From the NCBI RefSeq assembly GCF_002878395.1, contig NC_061118.1, forward strand, positions 124,885,798-124,949,797: a stretch of 64,000 nt of DNA, read 5' to 3'. Made by a program: the position numbers and the translations under genes. This DNA is from Capsicum annuum. Lineage: Eukaryota > Streptophyta > Magnoliopsida > Solanales > Solanaceae. Below the pieces are notes generated by a model. The model had not been told where the DNA came from, did not search any database, and saw only the letters and a list, made by a program, of their open reading frames with translations. Below, one piece after another: positions 56,001-64,000 of the stretch. Position 1 is the first letter of the stretch; the number at the start of each line of letters is the position of its first letter.

Positions 56001-57019
56001 AAACAATAATCCCTCAAGAACCCCTGAAAATCAAATAATTTTATCCAAGAAAAACAAATTTGAACATTCGGGAGGACAACTAAGTTGTTTTCTAGAATAT
56101 TCGAGGTCCTTCGACTGCATGAATCAATGTAAAGGGTTATATGATGTGTATAAATTGAAGGGGAATGATAGTGGTTGGGTATTGCAGCTGAATTTGGGTC
56201 AAAGCTCGGGTCGGCGTTGCTGGAGCTGTTATTGTCGCATTGAAATTATTGTTGCATTTATTGTTAATATTAACATTAAAGCATATATTGAGTAGTCATT
56301 CTTTTACTGAAGAAGATACAGGGGTTATTAAAGCTAAGCCAGAACGGGTTGGTGTGTTTGAGCTGGGGTGGTGCGTTAGTTTTGGGACTGATGAGGTATG
56401 AAGTAGGCTGCTGGAATGGGTTGGGTAGATTAGGTTATTTTTTATTTAAGGATTTAGCCATACTCCATTGACGTTTTGGCCATATTTACAAATAAATTGG
56501 CCAATGACATTGCAATTGTGGTCAATTTGATTGTAATTATGACTAAATCTAATAGATTGGCTAAATTAATTCAAAATTCCACAATAATTAATACATCATT
56601 TAATTTTGAGCGTCTTGATTTAATAAAATCAAACACATATTTATGCAAATAAATTATTTTTTTAATCAAGACTTTATCCATTTTACTTAACTTTAAAGTT
56701 TCATATCAATAAAAGTCAAATTTTGATAAAGACGTTTATTTAAGTAACAAAATTTATACAATCTCGTATATGTAAATACGAATATGTTTAATCATCCCTT
56801 AAATGCTAAAATTACCCCAATTAAATATTTTGATTTTATATACTTTTGTATAATTGAATACAATAATATATGATCTTTACTTAAAATAGAAAAATTACCT
56901 AGATAAATACTTTGAAAATTTTTTATTTGGATAAAATAATAATTGTTGTAATTTTATTTGAAAATCAAAGAAACTCAAAATTAAACTTAGTTATGGAGGG
57001 TAGAAATTAGGTATCAACA
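53092..57019 (-). repeat. 5' LTR of E1
   Basis: Minus strand starts TGTTGATACCTAATTTC at 57019 and ends CTACAAAACC (CA changed to CC). Length is 3928 bp. It aligns over its full length with 8830-12614. It contains (TGAA)n-like repeats at 53697-53722 and (CTCATC)n-like repeats at 55040-55066. Followed by the duplication CTCCT (57020-57024). Confidence 0.85.
55801..55816 (-). promoter_or_regulatory. Possible TATA box in E1 5' LTR
   Basis: Minus strand TTTCTATATATGACTC. The other LTR has TTTTTTATAAGAATC at the same place (about 11389-11405), so a TATA-like word is kept in both copies about 1.2 kb into the LTR. The start site itself cannot be seen. Confidence 0.3.
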
Positions 57020-57024
57020 CTCCT

Positions 57025-57957
57025 CGGGTGCAAGGCCATACAATTCATCAATAACTTTGATATATTCCTCCTCCTGGTCATCTTTGATAGATTGCGAGGA
57101 ATGGCATCTCCAGTATTTACAAAATAAAATTCTAGGACTACCTGGTCTAAGATGATCGAGTAGTATTTGGTATAATTATCTAGAAATAACCTATTTTAAT
57201 TATGACAAACTTTTAAGATGAATTCCCAGGCTACAGTTGGTGTTTTTTTATTTTTTTTAATGCACTTTGGATCTCCAGGTCATATTCTAGGACTATAGGA
57301 TCTGGTACTTGAGAAGAAGGGATCATGTGTTGAAGCATCATGTCTTGAGACCATCTTATCAGGACATCTTGGGGCCTTATTATCAACATCATAAGGACCC
57401 TGTCTTTAATACTTTATCTTTTTCAGCCGGTCTTATGCCATCTTAGTTAGATTTTGAGCTGCCATGGCATCTTTTTTTTAACATACAAATTTGGCAATAT
57501 CAAATTCCTATGAATCTCTTAGAACTGGAGTGAATAGCTTTAGTGTGGATGAACGAGATAGGTAGGTGGAAAAAGGTTAGCCTAATCCTTGTAGAGGTTA
57601 TTTATGTGGAATACAGTGGATTTTTGGGCATTTTTTAGGTTAATGCAGTCATATTTTAGAAGATGGATTAATTTGTCAAGTGAGGCCATTTCTCTCTATT
57701 TTTGGTCACTAAAATCTAGGATAGAGGTTCTTACTTGAGCTAGTTCCAGATATCATGAACAATGGAGGTTTAGGATTTGATTTGGGGGCTTTGTTTTTTA
57801 ATGGAGTGGGTAGTAGTGACCAATTTTGTGGTTTGTAGGATACTTCAAATGCATGTTCAGCTTCTTTTTCATCCCAAGGTTTCTGGAAATGAGGTTTTTG
57901 GAAGCCCCGATAGTCATCCAGCTCCACTTTATCTTCCTCATATTTACAATCTAATCT
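57025..57957 (-). pseudogene. Pararetrovirus-like segment, copy e (continues copy b across E1)
   Basis: Open piece at 57709-57927 (MELDDYRGFQKPHFQKPWDE, then a FEVSYKPQ segment), matching 3950-4100 of copy a. The part at 57250-57430 matches 3279-3497. Near the E1 border the reading KVIDELYGLAPEE runs to the duplication, and the same frame is taken up at 8829. This proves that E1 inserted into this copy. It ends at about 57957, where the inverted repeat starts. Confidence 0.5.
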
Positions 57958-60900
57958 TCTAGTTGGAACTCAGACTCAAATCCCTGTAGTTTGACATATG
58001 TCCGCCAGGTACTTCACTATCTTAAATCTTTGACAAATAGAAAAATGAAATGGCTTCTGATAGAGAACATATCCAACACCTAAAATATGGTAGCTTCTTG
58101 CCCCAGATAACCCACAACGCACTACCAAAGCTAACTTTATTCCCTATGTCACCATAAATATACTCTCCACCAAAGATGAGCCACATCTTTTCCACGAATC
58201 CTTCAAGCTCCTATATACTCATGTCATTCTCTCAAGAGTCTCAAAACAAATAAGTTTTTGACATTTCTAAGCTTACATAGAAAAGAAAAGATTTCATTAC
58301 TGCCAAAAGAAAAATCGATGCAACTCAGTAGCAGTCCAAAAGTAGAATGGAATCTAACATAGATAGATAGACCGTGATGATCTCGGACCAAGACATCACC
58401 TTCCTAGAGAACAACTTGATAATCCACAAAATAAAAGTTCCATATAAAGATAAAGAGTAGAAATATGTCCTTCTCAATCACAAGTGGTTACCATTACATC
58501 ATGATCCAGATACAAAATTATATCAACTCATCCCATATCTATATGGCTTGAACATTAACAAAAATTCAATTCCAGATCCATCAGCCATGGAAGATCCTGA
58601 TCTACTTGAAGAATATCTTAAATTTAATGAAAATATATAAGATGCTGCACCTATTAATCCTGCTATGATCAAAGCGTGTTTGTTTTATATGATCCCGTTA
58701 GATGAATACTCTAAGACCGATGATAAATTTCTAGCTAATGGATACATAAAAGATAGTTAAAAGTATGTTGATTCACGAGAATACGTTGAGTACACTCCTA
58801 ATTTCTATATTGAATCTCTAAAGAAAACATCTACCTATATGCATGAACAATTCAAAGGAACCAAATGTCTCTGAAGTTGTCGATGACCAAGATGGGATGA
58901 AGAATGATCCAATCCTAGAAATAAGGCCAAATCTAGGTACAATAGCAAGAAAATTTGAAGGAATTGAATTCCACACCTTCACCCGCGATGAAAAAAAGAT
59001 TCCATCTTGTCCCCAAATGATCCTAGATTGTATACCTACATGGCAAAGAAAAAAATAGGTTGAACGAGAAAAATATATGATACTCTTAGATGTCACATCC
59101 AAATTATGCAAAATACTCAGAGACTGGTGAAATGCTATTGGTATCAATGATAAGAACACTTATCTTATATCCCAAGACTTTGCATTCAATATAAACATCT
59201 AACAAGAGGTTTTCTACAGAGACATAGGCAAGAGATAGGAAAAGATCTGGCGGTAACTCTTCAAGATAAAATGCCTATCGTTCAACAATGATACCATTGA
59301 TATCCATTTAAAAAAGATGGAAAAGATCTACTTCAAGCTAGACAGAGATCCCTGCCAGAATTAAGACTTCATGTCATTACTTCCAAAGATATTAGCAAGC
59401 CATACAATAATGATTATGAAGGAGAATTTTAAATCCATAACCGTCCCACAGATAGGCTACAGCAGGCAGGTTAACCTCCAATCTCTAGAAAACATGTGCA
59501 CAAAGAGATTTTTATTGAAATGTATCATCAATATTAATCAAGTACTCGATTGAGCTTGTAATAGGGATGACCTTGTCACCAAGTCTAACAACTCTTGTGT
59601 GCGCTACAAGAGGAGATAAAAAAGACAATTATTGATCAGAAGGTTCAAACTTCCTCGTCCTCCCAACAAAAGAAGTATTTTAATCCATCAAACTAAGTAA
59701 TTTTGACGAGAGAGCCCAAAAAACTACAAGAAGGAGAATGGATACTTCATTTATAGATAGCCTAGTGATTATACTAGGAGTTATCCTCAAGCCAAAAAGT
59801 TGAAGGAATTAATCCACATCTTTAAAGATATAGCTGACCATGCGGGAATCTATATCAATAAAGAGGATTACCTTGAAGAGTTTATCTTGATAGAAGACGA
59901 ACTAGTGGAGGACACTCTCTTTTCTATAGATATATACAAAAAATCAGGAGACATCTATGCAGAACATGTAGTACTTATGGAATAGGTATGAAGAAGTAAT
60001 ATATATGAAGTCATTACAGTTGAAATCCATGAGGATGTAATATTGGTAGTACAGATACCAGAATAGCCATAGGAGTTCTTGTAGGAAGTTATTGGCTAGT
60101 GCGATGAACACATGACAAAAAAGGTATTCTGGGTGCACTCCAAACGGTTTCAAGGTGGATCCACTATACTTTTTGAACACTTGAAACTTATAGAAGTTTT
60201 TTGTTATGGAGGATAGATGGATCAAAGGTATCCATATACTAATTAAATAGATCGTCTGGTAGTCTATTATTCAAAGAGATAGAATTCCTGCATGTTAAAT
60301 ATGATTATTTAACTAGCCAGTTTCTTGTTGTCATCTATGGTGCTGGATATTAGGTAGAGATCATCTGCATTGATGGATCCTAATTCTTTGTATATGTCTA
60401 CAAAGAAGATATTGTCCTCCATTGTCTTTTTTTCAAGCAAGAAGACTAATTCAAGGTTATTTTCTTGATGAGTTAGATTCCCATATGATCGACTATTTCT
60501 TCAAAGGGGTGGACATAGTACTTCAACTTTTTAACTTGAGGAATATTCCTAGAATAATGACCAGGCTTTCTTCAGATGATGCAAACATTATTTTTCTTGT
60601 ATTTTTAGGCTTTTTCATCTAAAGTACCTCGTTTATCGAATTTCCTTGCTCTTATCATTGAGAGGCCTCAGTGGTTTGAACCTCCTAAATAGTATATGCC
60701 TTTTTGATCTTATCTTGTAGCATAAGAAAAAATAGTTGTTCTTAGTGAAAAGATCATACCTGTTACAGGCTCGATCGAGGGCTAGATTATTTCGAACGAC
60801 CTGCTTTAGCATACACCTCTTTGTGCATATATTATCCACATATTAGAAAATTTCCTACTGGTGTAACCTAACTATGGGATGGTTATGGATTTGAACTTCT

Positions 60901-62362
60901 TCTCTATACTTGACATTGTATAACCTATTAACATCTTTGGTAGTGATGACACAAAGGCTTCTTTCAGGCTTGAATCTCCGTGTAGCTGAAAGTAGATCTT
61001 CACTCTCTTTTAGAAGTGGATATTAATGACATCTTTCTAATGATAGGCACTTTATCTTAAAGATCTGCCCCTAAAGCCTTTTCTGTCTCTAGACTGTGTC
61101 TTTGTAGAAGACTTCTTGTAGGATCCTGATGTTGAAAGCAAAGTCTTAGGAGATGATATAAGTGTTTTTTAGAAATACTAAGAGCATTCCACTAGTCTCT
61201 TAGTATTTCAAAGAATATGTATGTGAAATCTAAGTGTATCATGTATTTTTTCTCATTCAGTCAGATTCCTCATCTCCATACAAGTATGAAAGTCTAGGAT
61301 ACTTTAGGGCCAAGATAAAATCTTAATGTCATCGAAGTTAAAGGTGTGGAATTTGGTTCTTACAATTTTCTTTTTCAATGTACCTAGATCTGGCCATGTT
61401 TCTTGGATTAGATCATCCTTCATCCCGTCTTGGTCATCGATAACTTTAAAGGCCTCTAGTTCCTTTGAATGGTTTATGTAAATAGGTGGATAGTCTTCTT
61501 CTAGATATTTAATTGAGGATTTAGTAGTGTCGTCAATATATTCTTGTGAATCAATTGACTCTTTGTTATTTTCTATGTACCCATCAACTAGAAAGTTATC
61601 ACTGGTGTTTAGGTCTTCATATAATAGGCTCGTATCAGATGAAAATTTGTTAGTCATGGTAGGTTTATAAGATAAGTGTCCTAGATATCTTCATTACATT
61701 TTAGATATTCTTCTACTAGATTAGGATCTTTCATGGCTTGTGGATCTAGAATTGAGTTGCCATTAATGTTCAAGCCATACAGATTTGAAACAACCTGATA
61801 TAAGTCAGTATCTGGATCATGATGTGATAGTAGCCACCTGTGATTGAGAAGGCCATTATTCAATAAGGCATTCCACTCTTTATCTTCATATGGCACTTCT
61901 GGTTTGTGGATTATCAAATTGTTCTCTAGGAAGGTGATGTAGTGGTCATAGACCATTATGGTCCCTATATCTATGTGAGATTCCATTTTTATTTTAGACT
62001 GCTTCTAAGGTGCATCAACTTTTCTTTTATAAGCAATTACATCATTTATTTCCCATACAAGATTAGTAATGTTAAGATCTCGTTCGTTGTGAGACTCTTG
62101 AAAGAATGACATAGGTATGTGGGAGCAAAAAGGATTATGGGAAATATGTGGCTTCTCTTTGGTAGAGAGTATATTTCTGGTGACATAGGGAATAAATTTT
62201 GCTTTGGTAGTGAGCAATGGGTTCTATGGGGCGGGAAGATACCTTATTTCAAGATGTGTTATGTTAAAGAATCCATTTCATTTTTCTCTTAGTCAAAAAA
62301 ATGAGATAGTGAAGTTCTGGCGGACATATGTCATACTGCAAGGATTTGAGTCTGAGTTCCAA
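57950..62362. repeat. Large inverted repeat of pararetrovirus-like sequence
   Basis: The left arm (57958 to about 59970) and the right arm (about 60350-62362) are inverted copies. At the outer ends the plus strand reads TAGTTGGAACTCAGACTCAA (57961) and its complement occurs at 62329-62350. Inner parts (zinc knuckle, EDTL block) also pair. Identity by eye is around three quarters. The spacer of about 380 bp belongs to the right-hand copy. Confidence 0.65.
57958..59990 (+). pseudogene. Pararetrovirus-like segment, copy c (left arm of the inverted repeat)
   Basis: Only copy on the plus strand. Readable blocks, in order: a decayed N-terminal part (58000-58330); DQDITFLENNLIIHK near 58400; PYLYGLNINKNSIPDPSAM near 58545; VVDDQDGMKNDPILEIRPNL (58843-59058) and EFHTFT; a KKMEKIYFKLDRDP helix near 59330; a basic stretch RRFKLPRPPNK near 59650. 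The zinc knuckle at 59743-59787 has its three Cys codons changed to Tyr and the His to Asp. The last block is KELIHIFKDIADHAGIYINK (59800-59985). Stops are frequent. Confidence 0.5.
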
Positions 62363-62661
62363 CTATCAAATAAGTCTGTCATGCTGGGTAGGTTCTTGTT
62401 CTTCTCTCTTCTTCATTCCTTTAATCTTTCTTGATAACTTAGTTTGTGTGTGAGCACTATTCCTTAGAGTCTAGTTGATGTTGCATAGTATCCTGTTCTA
62501 GCATATAGCTTTTTAAGATTGCCAGTTGAGTGTTGCTTCTATGTAACTAATGAGCATCTTATTTCTAATTGGTAAGATAACAGTTTTAGCTGGCATTTTT
62601 GAAGCGTGGCTCAGGTTATACTTTTCGAAGGGCTTATTTGGTGGGAAGTCATATGAGTAAC
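59991..62661 (-). pseudogene. Pararetrovirus-like segment, copy d (right arm of the inverted repeat)
   Basis: The longest open copy: 62005-62217, 61681-61986 (MESHIDIGTIMVYDHYITFL...) and 61304-61657 (...EEDYPPIYINHSKELEAFKV). Then come decayed text, a CNRYDLFTKNN block with a basic run (60633-60839), a zinc knuckle at 60539-60583 (Cys2 is a stop codon, Cys3 reads Ile, His kept) and FGVHPEYLFCHVFIALANNF (59944-60225). The order suggests a coat protein with a downstream part. Upstream it continues to 62661, where an Athila-like LTR cuts it. No RT. Confidence 0.5.
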
Positions 62662-64000
62662 TGGCGATAACGCTCAAACACACCTCCAATTTAAGGATGA
62701 AGTAGTCATTGTCAAATATATTAACCCAACTAGATTGGTGTCGAATCCAAAGGGAATATGTCAGAAATCCTTCTCAAACTTTCTATAATTACCAGACAGT
62801 GTAGAAAGTAAAAATAGGGGATTTGTTTAAATCTAAAAATGAGAAGAATTATTTGCTCTACATTTTAAACAATCTAAGATGAACACTAGGATTGTGTTCC
62901 CCCTGGCTTCTCAAATCAATAGACTTATCGTGCACAGTCGGACTATTCCAATATCTTGCATTCAGAATCGATAAGTTATGTACCTCCTACAGTCTTTTGT
63001 ACGAGTAGAAGGATGTCACCCTTTACCTTTTGAGTTTCATGGTGTCGCATTACTAAACCTTGTCTTTATCCCAATACTACCTTTTGAATATCAAATTATT
63101 AGATGAAAGTTAACGGTCATTCACTATATTCTATCGTGTGTCAATGGATTGACATTTAACTCCCAAATTACAGTTGTCTTTATATTTTTCTAGTCACTAC
63201 TCCTCTTTTGGAATAAGTAGAAATATCTAGGTTGAATCCTAATGTGTTCACTCATTAACAATGATAATCAAGATAAATCAATACATGCAAGAAACTATAT
63301 CTAGAACGACTTGTTACTTCCTCTACTTCATTAATCCGCCAAGGTTCCTACAACCCTAGCTAAAAGAGTTAGCCTCTCATAGTAATGAGCTAAATCATGG
63401 AATCCACAATAAAAATTATAAGATAAATCTCACAATAATAAGAGAAGAAATCCCAAAGCCTTAAATTGAATAACAAATCAAGAGTATAGGATAGCCCCTA
63501 AGGGGCTACCCTTAATTAGGCGAATGAATGAATTGATGAATTTAATTAATAGAAAAAATAAATACTAAATTGTATTTATATATAAAAAGAAACCCTAAAT
63601 TTCAAATCCTAATTATACTAGGAAAACCTAATTACCCATACATATATTGACTTAAAAGCCTCGTAGGAGTATAATTGGGATACATGGAAACCCTAGAACC
63701 AAATCCCAAATTAAATAGGGGCAAAGTGGTTAGCGAGGTCCTCTCCAACATATATATAATTAAATTGGAATTTCAATGATACAAATTTTGTCTCAATATG
63801 ATATCGGGGTGAAAAGTTATTGTCAAATTACTAAAGCACTATTAGCTGTCGAGATGACCTTGCGGTCTGTACTTGTGCTCTGACCCTAGTCGTAGATAGT
63901 ACCTTTGGTCCTAGCACTTGGCATAGGCATAGGGTGTAGGTAGTGGGATAAAACATCCTTCAAGTTTAGCTCTAGGGATCTTGGACTCCTGGCACTTACT
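62662..64000 (-). repeat. Athila-like LTR, right side outside the window
   Basis: Plus-strand start TGGCGATAACGCTCAAACAC, then ACCTCCAATTTAAGGATGAA, resembling the inner end of the E2 LTRs. Further shared phrases include 'ttgtgttccccctggcttctcaa' (shortened match at 20365) and the 'ccagggttcc' word. No primer site lies to its left, so it is the 3' LTR of a minus-strand element extending right, or a solo LTR. Confidence 0.55.

Larger units (their letters stand above)
8830..57019 (-). mobile_element. Ogre/Tat-like Ty3/gypsy retrotransposon (E1), with nested insertions
   Basis: Bounded by two long LTRs (8830-12614 and 53092-57019) and by identical 5-bp duplications CTCCT at 8825-8829 and 57020-57024. 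Order on the minus strand: 5' LTR, tRNA-Arg-type primer site, extra ORF, gag, protease, a putative intron, RT, RNase H, second RNase H, integrase, repeat-rich 3' untranslated region, polypurine tract, 3' LTR. This is the Ogre layout. Subtracting the Athila-like insert at 20131-47511 leaves about 20.8 kb, normal for Ogre. Both LTRs and all genes are well diverged, so it is old. It interrupts a pararetrovirus-like sequence. Confidence 0.85.

Noticed and set aside
57958..62661. Foldback (MULE- or hAT-like) DNA transposon
   Set aside because: The arms encode viral-like protein blocks, no 8-11-bp duplication or terminal motif was found at the arm ends, and the same sequence occurs uninverted elsewhere in the window.

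Overview
This is repeat-only nuclear DNA from a flowering plant. The non-LTR 3' end with its TTG tail and the mix of Ogre, Athila and Tekay-type elements fit a large-genome dicot, possibly Solanaceae (inference, not provable here). I see no intact host gene, tRNA, rRNA or CRISPR array. Nearly all coding signal is on the minus strand and broken by stops and frameshifts, as expected of old heterochromatin.

The core is a nest of LTR retrotransposons whose ends I could place from TG..CA termini, primer-binding sites and 5-bp target duplications. An Ogre/Tat-like element (E1, 8830-57019, duplication CTCCT) is split by an Athila-like element (E2, 20131-47511, TGGAA/TGGTA). The 5' LTR of E2 is split by a Tekay/Del-like chromovirus (E3, 32873-43583, TTTAC/TTTAT) and by an RTE-like LINE (43986-46674, 19-nt duplication). 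The 5' LTR of E3 is split by a solo LTR (E4, 38484-41289, CTAGG/CTGGG). Without its inserts E1 is about 20.8 kb and E2 about 14 kb, normal sizes for these clades.

E1 keeps the Ogre hallmarks: very long LTRs, an extra ORF before gag, protease, a putative 242-bp intron between protease and reverse transcriptase (RT), a second RNase H domain, integrase, and tandem repeats in the 3' untranslated region. E2 has Athila gag, protease, RT, RNase H and integrase plus a downstream ORF resembling the plant transposon protein domain. E3 has lost the end of its integrase.

E1 sits in a cluster of degenerate pararetrovirus-like sequence (1735-8829 and 57025-62661). The cluster has a TATA box, an initiator-tRNA-Met primer site, a 30K-like movement protein remnant and coat-protein-like remnants with decayed zinc knuckles. 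No RT is visible in any copy. Copies are arranged head to tail at the left and as a large inverted repeat at the right. The window edges hold a Tekay-like LTR fragment (1-860), a truncated copia-like element (868-1724) and an Athila-like LTR (62662-64000).
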